Shown here piece by piece: positions 1-5,664 of a DNA stretch of 5,774 bases (position 1 is its first letter; the number at the start of each line of letters is the position of its first letter). This DNA is from CAZUCD01 sp964618855 (GTDB lineage Bacteria; Sumerlaeota; Sumerlaeia; SLMS01; JANRJK01), in assembly GCA_964618855.1 (NCBI GenBank), contig CAZUCD010000202.1:1-5774 (forward strand). Direction: 5' to 3'. Made by a program: the position numbers and the translations under genes. The notes below the pieces were generated by a model. It was not told where the DNA came from, searched no databases, and saw nothing but the letters and a program-made list of their open reading frames with translations.

Positions 1-9
1 CCTTGAATG

Positions 10-49
10 GCCCCTTCCCGGCGCCGGCGCGGAGAGCAGGGGCGGCGCC
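10..49. repeat. Cluster of GC-rich inverted repeats
   Basis: Several mutually exclusive dyads are visible. GCCCCT at 10-15 can pair with AGGGGC at 38-43. GGCGCCG at 20-26 can pair with CGGCGCC at 43-49. GCGCCGGCGC at 21-30 is a perfect 10-base palindrome. The second stem is followed by a C/T stretch (TTCCCCAGTTTT) but not by a real T-tract. It may be a weak terminator of a gene left of the window, or simply GC-rich sequence. Confidence 0.35.
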
Positions 50-169
50 TTCCCCAGTTTTCCCCCCGAGTTTCCGCCACTGTTCTGATGGGCGAAGTGT
101 TGCGCGTCTGCGCATAAGGTGACGTCTGGATTTTGGGGAATGTACCCCGCGCATGTCCCATTGAATGCA

Positions 170-184
170 GGGGTGGGGGGGTGG
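170..184 (+). promoter_or_regulatory. G-rich tract in the leader of the thioredoxin gene
   Basis: The + strand reads GGGG, T, seven Gs, T, GG. The runs could form a two- or three-layer G-quadruplex in DNA or mRNA about 30 bases before the start codon and about 18 bases before the ribosome binding site. Only the base pattern is seen; a folding or regulatory role is inference. Confidence 0.2.
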
Positions 185-201
185 TAGTGTTCCCAGTCCC
201 C

Positions 202-206
202 GGAGG
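202..206 (+). promoter_or_regulatory. Shine-Dalgarno site of the thioredoxin gene
   Basis: GGAGG lies 8 bases before the ATG at 215, which is good spacing and fixes this start. It is the only strong Shine-Dalgarno sequence before any of the four complete genes. An ATG at 208 is in another frame and too close to the site. Confidence 0.75.
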
Positions 207-214
207 CATGCGCC

Positions 215-721
215 ATGCTCGCCAAGACGGAAACGATTCTCAAGGTCCTGATCGTGCTGTTCGTAGGCTTCGTCGTGCTTCGGGCGTGCGCACCGGCCTC
301 GGGTGGCGTCCCTCGCAATCTGACCTTGGATGGCATCCACGCGGAGACCTTCGAAGGGGACCCGGTGGCCCTCTCCGCCTACGCCGGCAAGCCGGTGATC
401 CTCGACTTCTGGGCGACTTGGTGCGGCCCGTGCCTGCAGCAGCGGGCGATCTTCAAGCAGTTGAAAGAGGAGTGGGGGGACTCTGTCGAAATCGTCAGCG
501 TTTGTCAGTCTGGCGACAAGTCAAAGGCGGCGAAGTACTCGGAGTCCCAACCGGCGCCCTTCGTGGAACTGGTCTCCAACAGCGCCCTCGAGAGCGCCGT
601 CGGTGGCGTGCGCGGGATTCCCTGCATGGTCGTGTTCGACAAGGATGGGCGTGCGGTCGCCAAGTATGTGGGGACGCGAGATGGCGCCTTTTGGCGGTCC
701 GAGGTCGCGAAACTCCTGTAG
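215..721 (+). CDS. Membrane-anchored thioredoxin-fold (TlpA/ResA-like) thiol oxidoreductase
   Basis: This 168-residue protein should reduce or exchange disulfides of proteins outside the cytoplasm. Residues 1-8 are polar, 9-22 form one hydrophobic helix (a signal anchor), and the thioredoxin fold fills about 33-168. The active site W69-C70-G71-P72-C73 sits in the sequence VILDFWATWCGPC, with D64 matching the buried Asp of E. coli thioredoxin. The cis-proline loop RGIPC (P136) matches RGIPT of thioredoxin, but the Thr after the proline is Cys137. C97 is a further non-active-site Cys. C25 just after the anchor is not in a good lipobox (L-R-A-C), so a lipoprotein is unlikely. Length fits the TlpA/ResA group. 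The start is supported by GGAGG 8 bases upstream. A 154-base gap separates it from the next gene. The family assignment is firm; the partner proteins are unknown, so no gene symbol is given. Confidence 0.93.
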   Translation: MLAKTETILKVLIVLFVGFVVLRACAPASGGVPRNLTLDGIHAETFEGDPVALSAYAGKPVILDFWATWCGPCLQQRAIFKQLKEEWGDSVEIVSVCQSGDKSKAAKYSESQPAPFVELVSNSALESAVGGVRGIPCMVVFDKDGRAVAKYVGTRDGAFWRSEVAKLL

Positions 722-875
722 GGGATTCCCTGAGGGGGCAGCAGGGCCTTGAATTTGGGGCATTATGCCCTTGCCGCAGTCGGCAGTCGCCAGCATCCTG
801 CCCGGAAGCTTTCCACACCGGCGGCATCCGGGCACGCGCCCGCTTGCGCGATGAGGACACGACCTCGGGGATTCC
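722..875. other. Intergenic gap before the zinc-finger/TPR gene
   Basis: No gene is seen in this gap. It contains GATTCCC at 724-730 directly after the stop codon, a small perfect hairpin at 758-770 (GGGCA, loop TTA, TGCCC) without a T-tract, and GATTCC at 870-875 abutting the next ATG. CATTAT at 761-766 resembles a -10 box but has no matching -35, so no promoter is called. Confidence 0.5.
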
Positions 876-2381
876 ATGGCACGCTTCGACCTGAAAGATT
901 CCGACTACTCGTTCAACGCCTCCCTGGATCCATTCCTCGTCCTGAAGAAAATGGGGTTCACAGAGAACTCCGTTTACCAGGAAGGGGACATCGTGCGCGT
1001 GCACTGCCCGATCCACAAGGACCTGGTGCGCAAGTCGCTCATCATCGACGTCTCGGAGAAGACCTTCCGCTGCCAGTACGCAAACTGCGAGGCGCACGAG
1101 GGCGGCCTGCTCGTGGAGCTCGTCGCGCTGTACTATGACTGCGACGTATCCGACGTCGCCAAGGCCCTGTTCGGCCAGGAGGACAAGTCGAGCGACCTGC
1201 TGTTCCGCGGTGAAATGTTCATCAACCAGGGTCGGCACCAGGAGGCGCTCCCCTACCTGGAGCAAGCCTGCGACCTGGACCCGCGCAACGAGGTCACGCG
1301 CTGCAAGCTCGCCGCGCTCTACCTTGAACTGAACCGCAAGGACGACGCGTACCGCGAGTACCTGCAGGCCGCGGAGAGTTACGCGGTGCGCGGGGAACTC
1401 GAGAAGACGCTGGCGATTTACAACATCCTCATCATGCTCCAGCCTGGCGCGGTGAAGGCGCGCAAGGAGCTGTCGTTCCTGTTCGCGCGCATGGGTCGCC
1501 CAGACGCCTCCGCCGAGCAGCTCAAGTGGGTCGTGGACTTCTACCTGAGGTACAACCAGCTCAAGGGCGCGCAGGAGGCGTGCGACCAGCTCCTCGAGCT
1601 CGATCCCGAGAACGCCGTCGCGTACATCATCCAGGGCAAGCTCCACCATCAGGGCGGCAAGCGCGTCCCCGCGATGCAGGCGTTCGAGGCAGGGGCCAAG
1701 AAGTTGATCGAGTCGCAGGACTGGGGCCGCGCCGTCAGCGTCATCGACGAGGCGATCACCATCGCGCCGGGCAACCCCCGCCTGAAGGAAATGTACAACC
1801 TCGCCGTGCAGAAGGCCGCGGAGACCGGCGCGCAGCGCACGCACTCCGGCGTCGTCCCGCGGGACGGCGACGAGGAGGCGTTCGTCGACTGGCTGGCCGA
1901 CGTGGACGAGAAGCTCGCGATCACGGAGGATACCGGCAGCGTCCTCGACGCCAATCGTGAGACGCGCCAGACGGCCCTGCCGCCGATCCCGGCGTCATCG
2001 AGCCGCGTCCCCAAGCACGTCGAGCCACCGCAGGACGACATCCCGCTCTTTGAGGAGATGGCGGACGAGGCCCCGCCGGCCCCCGTCATGGCCCCGCGCG
2101 CCCCGGCCCCGACCGCGGCTGCATCCCATGACGCCGTCATCGCCGACACGTCCGAGATCAGCGCCGAGGACCACCGCGTCGCGCAGTGCCTCAACGACAT
2201 GAAGGACCTCACGAACGACCAGATCGAGGCGATGCGCCTCCAGCTCCTTGCGATGTTCAACGATGTCCGGAAGACCTACGAGGACGGGCTCCTCTCCGAC
2301 TGGGAGATGCGCACGGTGAAGGACTTCTACAAGGCCTTCTGCGTGGCAATGGACCTGCACAAGAAGCAGAAGCGCGCCTAG
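876..2381 (+). CDS. CHC2 (DnaG-type) zinc finger - TPR repeat protein
   Basis: This 501-residue, apparently cytoplasmic protein has no signal peptide or membrane helix. Residues 15-100 resemble the zinc-binding domain of DnaG primase: C44-P-I-H47, a short beta segment, then FRCQYANCEAH with C66 and C71, followed by helices. Spacing is CX2H...CX4C, where DnaG usually has CX2C in the second half. Residues about 105-312 form TPR-like helical repeats; the first is clear, with G112, F115, A124, L128, A131 and P136 at consensus sites, and another is centred on the LELDPEN segment (240-246). Residues about 318-430 are a Pro/Ala/acidic linker. Residues 431-500 form a helical C-terminal domain I do not recognise. 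No primase catalytic domain is present, so it is not a primase; a scaffold or regulator is more likely. The PilT-like gene follows on the same strand. Only a weak GGGG precedes the ATG. Confidence 0.9.
   Translation: MARFDLKDSDYSFNASLDPFLVLKKMGFTENSVYQEGDIVRVHCPIHKDLVRKSLIIDVSEKTFRCQYANCEAHEGGLLVELVALYYDCDVSDVAKALFGQEDKSSDLLFRGEMFINQGRHQEALPYLEQACDLDPRNEVTRCKLAALYLELNRKDDAYREYLQAAESYAVRGELEKTLAIYNILIMLQPGAVKARKELSFLFARMGRPDASAEQLKWVVDFYLRYNQLKGAQEACDQLLELDPENAVAYIIQGKLHHQGGKRVPAMQAFEAGAKKLIESQDWGRAVSVIDEAITIAPGNPRLKEMYNLAVQKAAETGAQRTHSGVVPRDGDEEAFVDWLADVDEKLAITEDTGSVLDANRETRQTALPPIPASSSRVPKHVEPPQDDIPLFEEMADEAPPAPVMAPRAPAPTAAASHDAVIADTSEISAEDHRVAQCLNDMKDLTNDQIEAMRLQLLAMFNDVRKTYEDGLLSDWEMRTVKDFYKAFCVAMDLHKKQKRA
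1005..1088 (+). other. Primase-type zinc finger (CX2H...CX4C) coding segment
   Basis: The segment encodes residues 44-71, from CPIH to the Cys of ANC. The downstream CEAHEGG resembles the CGAHGN turn of DnaG zinc fingers, and the following helix pair (LLVELVALYYDCDVSDVAKA) matches the helical end of that domain in pattern. In DnaG this domain binds single-stranded DNA. Whether it binds nucleic acid, protein or only zinc here cannot be told from sequence. Confidence 0.8.
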
Positions 2382-2495
2382 CGGGAGGGGATGGTCTCCG
2401 GTGCGGCTTCCCGTAGCACGGCCTATCCTGCATCCAACGCGCGTTCCCATAGTTTCCGGTCCATACTCCCGATTCCCGATTCGCGAACCCCGTCC
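2382..2495. other. Intergenic gap before the PilT-like gene
   Basis: The frame is open from an ATG at 2391, but codons here look unlike the gene: about 13 of 34 end in A or T, against about 2 of the first 45 codons after 2496. GGAGGGG at 2384-2390 touches the 2391 ATG, which is too close for normal initiation. The gap also holds GATTCCC at 2471-2477, overlapping a second GATTC (2478-2482). I read it as untranslated. Confidence 0.65.
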
Positions 2496-3989
2496 ATGAC
2501 CCCGCTCGACGACGTCATCATCGAACTCGCGCAGAACTACCGGTTCCTGACGCGCAAGCAGGGCGAGGTGATCCGCCAGGAGCTGCAGGCGAACCCATCG
2601 ACGACCGCCGGCGAGTTGATGATCGCGCGGCACTTCCTGACGCCCGTGCAGTTGTCGAAACTTGAAGCCGAGGCGGGTCCGATGGCCGGCGGCGGCGCGC
2701 GCGCAGGGGGTGGACTCGCGCCTCCTCCGGCCGCTCCTCCACCGCGACCCACGGCACCGCCGGCCGCCCCCGCCGGGGGCGCGCCCGCGGTTGCGCCACG
2801 CCCGTCGATGCCCGCCTCGCAGCCGGTTGCACTCCCGAGGGCTTCCGCGCCCTCAGCGGCGCCAGCCCCCGCACCGCCCGCTCCCGCGCCACGGGTTGCC
2901 GCACAGGGAGGCGGGCCCCTTCCGCAAACCCTTCCGGACTTCCTGCGACTCGGCAGGCACTGGGGATGCTCCGACCTGCACCTGAGCGTCGGGCGCCCGC
3001 CCTTCATGCGCCGCGGCGGTCAGATCATCTACCTCGATTCACTCGGCGTGCCCCCGCTGACACCGGAGCTGAGCGAGGAGCTGAACTTCTCAGCGCTCTC
3101 CGACCGCCAGCGCGAGTGGCTGCTCGATGCGCAGTCCCTCGACTTCGCCCTCGAGCTACCCGGGGGGGGGCGCTACCGATGCAACATCTTCAGGCAGCGG
3201 CTCGGCTGGGATGGCTCCTACCGCATCGTGCGCGACCGCGTGCCGACGATGGACGAGTTGGGCCTGCCCCCGGTCGCGAAGACGCTTACCGAGTACCACC
3301 AGGGGATGGTGCTCGTGACGGGCCCGGCGGGATCGGGAAAGACGACGACGCTCGCCGCGATGGTGGACATGGTCAACAAGGCGCGGACGGACCACATCAT
3401 CACGGTGGAGGACCCGATCGAGTACGTCCACCGCTCGCAAAGCTGCGCGGTCACGCAGCGCGAGGTGGGGCGCCACACGGAGAGCTTCGCGCGCGCCCTG
3501 CGAGCAGCGCTCCGCGAAGACCCCGACATCATCATGATCGGCGAGATGCGCGACCAGGACACGATCTCCATCGCGATCTCGGCCGCCGAAACGGGCCACC
3601 TCGTCTTCAGCTCGCTGCACACCAGCTCCGCCGCGCGCACGGTCGGCCGCATCCTCGACGTCTTCCCGCCCAGCCAGCAGCAGCAGATATGCACGATGAT
3701 CTCGGAGTCGATCCGCGGCGTGCTCTCGCAGCAGCTTGTCCCGCGCAAGGACGGCAACGGGGCGGTGCTCGCGCTGGAGGTCCTCATCTTCACCTCGGGC
3801 GTTTCCCAGCTCATCCGCGAGGGGAAGACGTACCAGCTCCAGAATGCGATGCAGGCCGGCAAGAAGCTCGGGATGAAGCTGATGGACGAGGCGCTGATGG
3901 AGCTCTACCAGCAGGGGCTGATCACAGGCGCGGAGGCGCACTCGCGCGCCGACAACAAGCAGCCGTTCGAGCTGCTGAAGAACACCTGA
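2496..3989 (+). CDS. PilT-family type IV pilus (twitching motility) ATPase with N-terminal extension
   Basis: This 497-residue secretion ATPase should form a cytoplasmic hexamer at the pilus base and drive pilus retraction. Residues 1-61 form a small helical domain resembling N-terminal modules of GspE/PilB-type ATPases. Residues 62-145 are a Pro/Ala/Gly-rich linker. The PilT core runs from about 143 to the end: SDLHLSVGRPP at 159-169, Walker A GPAGSGKT at 276-283, Asp box VEDPIE at 304-309, Walker B DIIMIGEMRD at 344-353 with the likely catalytic E350, and His box ETGHLVFSSLHT at 365-376. LIREGK at 439-444 matches the conserved AIRNLIRE region of PilT proteins. The usual PilT is about 350 residues; the extra length is all N-terminal. 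The ATG at 2496 is chosen over 2391 on codon use. No Shine-Dalgarno is visible before it. The core argues for PilT or PilU rather than PilB; PilT versus PilU is not resolved. Confidence 0.93.
   Translation: MTPLDDVIIELAQNYRFLTRKQGEVIRQELQANPSTTAGELMIARHFLTPVQLSKLEAEAGPMAGGGARAGGGLAPPPAAPPPRPTAPPAAPAGGAPAVAPRPSMPASQPVALPRASAPSAAPAPAPPAPAPRVAAQGGGPLPQTLPDFLRLGRHWGCSDLHLSVGRPPFMRRGGQIIYLDSLGVPPLTPELSEELNFSALSDRQREWLLDAQSLDFALELPGGGRYRCNIFRQRLGWDGSYRIVRDRVPTMDELGLPPVAKTLTEYHQGMVLVTGPAGSGKTTTLAAMVDMVNKARTDHIITVEDPIEYVHRSQSCAVTQREVGRHTESFARALRAALREDPDIIMIGEMRDQDTISIAISAAETGHLVFSSLHTSSAARTVGRILDVFPPSQQQQICTMISESIRGVLSQQLVPRKDGNGAVLALEVLIFTSGVSQLIREGKTYQLQNAMQAGKKLGMKLMDEALMELYQQGLITGAEAHSRADNKQPFELLKNT
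2679..2921 (+). repeat. Low-complexity Pro/Ala-rich linker segment
   Basis: This stretch inside the PilT-like gene encodes about 80 residues made mostly of Pro, Ala and Gly, with runs such as PPPAAPPPRP and APAPAPPAPAP. It joins the N-terminal helical domain to the ATPase core and is probably a flexible tether. Codon use remains like the rest of the gene, so it is coding and in frame. Confidence 0.8.
3162..3170 (+). repeat. Nine-G homopolymer inside the PilT-like gene
   Basis: Nine consecutive Gs encode three glycines (ELPGGGRYR), before the Walker A motif. In the sequence as given the frame stays open. A one-base change in run length would shift the frame before any catalytic motif. Whether it varies in nature cannot be seen here. 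Confidence 0.6.
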
Positions 3990-3995
3990 GGGTTT

Positions 3996-4017
3996 CCGGG
4001 GTTTCACCCGGCCCCGG
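3996..4017 (+). terminator. GC-rich hairpin between the PilT-like and glycosyltransferase genes
   Basis: CCGGG at 3996-4000 can pair with CCCGG at 4007-4011, or CCGGGG at 3996-4001 with CCCCGG at 4012-4017. It starts seven bases after the PilT stop codon. No T-tract follows, so it is not a standard intrinsic terminator; it may only reduce read-through or do nothing. Confidence 0.25.
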
Positions 4018-4032
4018 CCCCGCGCGATTCCC

Positions 4033-5637
4033 ATGAACGCAGGCGAAACCCGCGCGGATGCCCGCGTGCTCGTCTGGTGGATGGCCGTCGTCTTCGCCGT
4101 GACCTTTGGTGCCATCATGAGATTTGACGGCCTTTCCGCCAACCCGCCGGGGATGTTCCGCGACGAGTTGGAGAAGGGCTACACGGCCCTGGAAATCGCC
4201 CGGACGGGCCGCCACGGAGTGCTCCACGAGACGGGTGTTTCGCGGACCGGTCCCGTGCCGCTATTCATCGACGTCTTCGGGGACAAGACGTCCGCGATCT
4301 ACCAGTACCTCTCGGCGCCGATCGTGGGAATCGGGGGCCTGTCGCGCGGGACGACGCGCGCCGTGGCGGCGCTGGCGGGTGTGGCGGCGATCCTTGCGGC
4401 TGCGTGGCTCGGTTACCTTTGGGGTGCGCGCAGCGGCAGCGCCGTGGCGGCACTCGCCACGGCGGCGATGCCCGCGTCGGTGGTCTTCTCCCGCTGGGCC
4501 CAGCAGGGCAGCCTGGTCCCCCCGCTGGTGCTCTGCGGGATTGCATTGGCGTGGCTGGGGCTTTGGCGCGAGGGGCGCGAGCGCCGCACCCTGGCGGTCC
4601 TCGGCGGCCTCCTGCTCGGGTTGGCGTTCTATGCGTACGATCCCGTGCGACCCGGGGTGGCGCTGCTGGCGGCGGCATTGGTGGCGGGATTGGGGCCGCA
4701 GCGGCTTCGCACGCAATGGCGTTTGGCGGCGTGGTTCGCCGCGGCGTTCCTGGCGCTGTCGGTCCCCGTGTTCCTCTACGCCATCGGGCCGGAGGGCTCG
4801 TACCGGTTCGGCCGCGTTTCCGTGTTCCGTGAGGGTCTGGTGCCGGGTCTGCGTGCTGCGGGATCGAACTATGCGGCGCACTTCTCGCCTTTCTTTCTGT
4901 TTCTTACGGGCGACTCGAACCCGAGGCACCACCTGCCCGACTCGGGCTTCGCGGCGCTGGCGCACGCGCCCCTCGCCATGCTCGGGGTGTATGCGGCCCT
5001 GCGGCGCCTGTTGGTGGGCGACGGTCCGGAGGCGCGGGCGCGCGGCATCGCGCTCGTTGTGCTGCTGGCTGCGGCGCCCCTCGGCGCGGCCTTCACGCGC
5101 GACGGGATCCCGCATGCGCTCCGCTCGATCCTGCTCGTGCCCGCGCTCGCCATGGCATGCGCGGAGGGGATGCACCTGCTGCACCACCGCGGCAAGCTGC
5201 CCCGGTGGCTGAGCGCGGGTGTCGTCGTGGTCCTCGTCGGGCACTCGGTGGAGGAGTGCAAGCGCGGCGTCCGCGCCCTCGCGGAGGCGAACCCGAATGC
5301 ATGGCAGGCCGGTGTGCTCGAGGCGCTGGACCGCGCGTGGAGACTCCGCCCGGAGGGGCCGGTGTACCTCGCGTCGGAGATTCCCTACGCGCCGTACTTC
5401 GCGCTGTTCCACGAGCAGCCGGAGCCACGCGCCTTCCAGGAGTCGGGGCTGCTCGCCCTGCGCACGCGAATCCTCGCCCCCGGCTCCCCCGCCTCGAGCA
5501 TTCCCGAGAACGCGGTCCTCGTCGCGCCCATGCCCGAGTTCGCGAGCTACTCTCGCCATGACCATGCGCCCGCGGTGCTCATGGTCCGCGAGTCCACGCC
5601 TGAGGGTGCGATGTTCGGGATTCTCCCGGGCGAGTGA
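4033..5637 (+). CDS. Polytopic GT-C-type glycosyltransferase (PMT/ArnT-like)
   Basis: This 534-residue protein probably moves a sugar from a lipid-phosphate donor to an acceptor on the outer face of the inner membrane. About eleven to thirteen hydrophobic segments are visible, roughly at 12-30, 90-103, 108-130, 136-151, 160-178, 186-200, 205-220, 229-250, 281-292, 307-326, 336-352, 365-380 and 391-404. The first loop carries R44-D45-E46 in PGMFRDELEKGYTALEIA, the acidic motif position typical of GT-C enzymes such as ArnT and protein mannosyltransferases. SRWAQQGS (153-160) also fits the family. Residues about 405-534 form a soluble, probably periplasmic C-terminal domain. Length is typical. 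It begins 43 bases after the PilT-like gene with GATTCCC directly before the ATG and no Shine-Dalgarno, so co-transcription is possible. Donor and acceptor are unknown; a link to pilin or surface polysaccharide is speculation from context. Confidence 0.85.
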   Translation: MNAGETRADARVLVWWMAVVFAVTFGAIMRFDGLSANPPGMFRDELEKGYTALEIARTGRHGVLHETGVSRTGPVPLFIDVFGDKTSAIYQYLSAPIVGIGGLSRGTTRAVAALAGVAAILAAAWLGYLWGARSGSAVAALATAAMPASVVFSRWAQQGSLVPPLVLCGIALAWLGLWREGRERRTLAVLGGLLLGLAFYAYDPVRPGVALLAAALVAGLGPQRLRTQWRLAAWFAAAFLALSVPVFLYAIGPEGSYRFGRVSVFREGLVPGLRAAGSNYAAHFSPFFLFLTGDSNPRHHLPDSGFAALAHAPLAMLGVYAALRRLLVGDGPEARARGIALVVLLAAAPLGAAFTRDGIPHALRSILLVPALAMACAEGMHLLHHRGKLPRWLSAGVVVVLVGHSVEECKRGVRALAEANPNAWQAGVLEALDRAWRLRPEGPVYLASEIPYAPYFALFHEQPEPRAFQESGLLALRTRILAPGSPASSIPENAVLVAPMPEFASYSRHDHAPAVLMVRESTPEGAMFGILPGE

Positions 5638-5647
5638 TGTCCCGGGA
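5624..5647. terminator. Inverted repeat spanning the glycosyltransferase stop codon
   Basis: TCCCGGG at 5624-5630 and CCCGGGA at 5641-5647 form a perfect 7-base stem with a 10-base loop that contains the TGA stop. It lies between two convergent genes, where a shared terminator would be expected. There is no T-tract on either strand, so the call is weak. Confidence 0.3.
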
Positions 5648-5664
5648 TGGCGCAGCCGACCCGC

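Larger units (their letters stand above)
1..214. other. Leader region without a convincing gene
   Basis: I see no reading frame with protein-like composition on either strand here. It holds overlapping GC-rich dyads at 10-49, a small perfect hairpin at 101-114 (TGCGC, loop GTCT, GCGCA), a CGTCTG direct repeat at 105-110 and 123-128, and a G-rich tract at 170-184. It ends in the ribosome binding site of the thioredoxin gene. The promoter of that gene probably lies here, but I could not find a credible -35/-10 pair. Confidence 0.6.

Noticed and set aside
1..115. Possible divergent gene starting at 115 on the - strand and leaving the left edge
   Set aside because: The frame is open to the edge (about 38 codons, starting MRRRATLRPSEQW), but no ribosome binding site, family match or composition supports it.
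758..770. Small hairpin (GGGCA-TTA-TGCCC) as a terminator after the thioredoxin gene
   Set aside because: Only five base pairs and just two Ts follow; too weak for an intrinsic terminator.
133..894. + strand open frame (253 codons) overlapping the thioredoxin gene
   Set aside because: It lies in another frame over a clear thioredoxin gene, starts without a ribosome binding site and has no protein-like pattern.
495..1844. Long - strand open frame (449 codons) opposite the thioredoxin and TPR genes
   Set aside because: It is antisense to two well-supported genes, reads as Arg/Leu/Val-rich low-information protein and matches no family; it is a product of the GC-biased codons on the other strand.
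2424..2466. -10-like hexamers (TATCCT, CATACT) in the gap before the PilT-like gene
   Set aside because: No -35 partner at suitable spacing; such hexamers arise easily by chance.
3156..4142. Long - strand open frame (328 codons) opposite the PilT-like gene
   Set aside because: Antisense to conserved ATPase motifs; composition is Arg/Ala/Val/His-rich without any domain.
4261..5565. Long - strand open frame (434 codons) opposite the glycosyltransferase gene
   Set aside because: Arg/Gln/His-rich shadow of a GC-rich membrane protein gene, with no recognisable motif.
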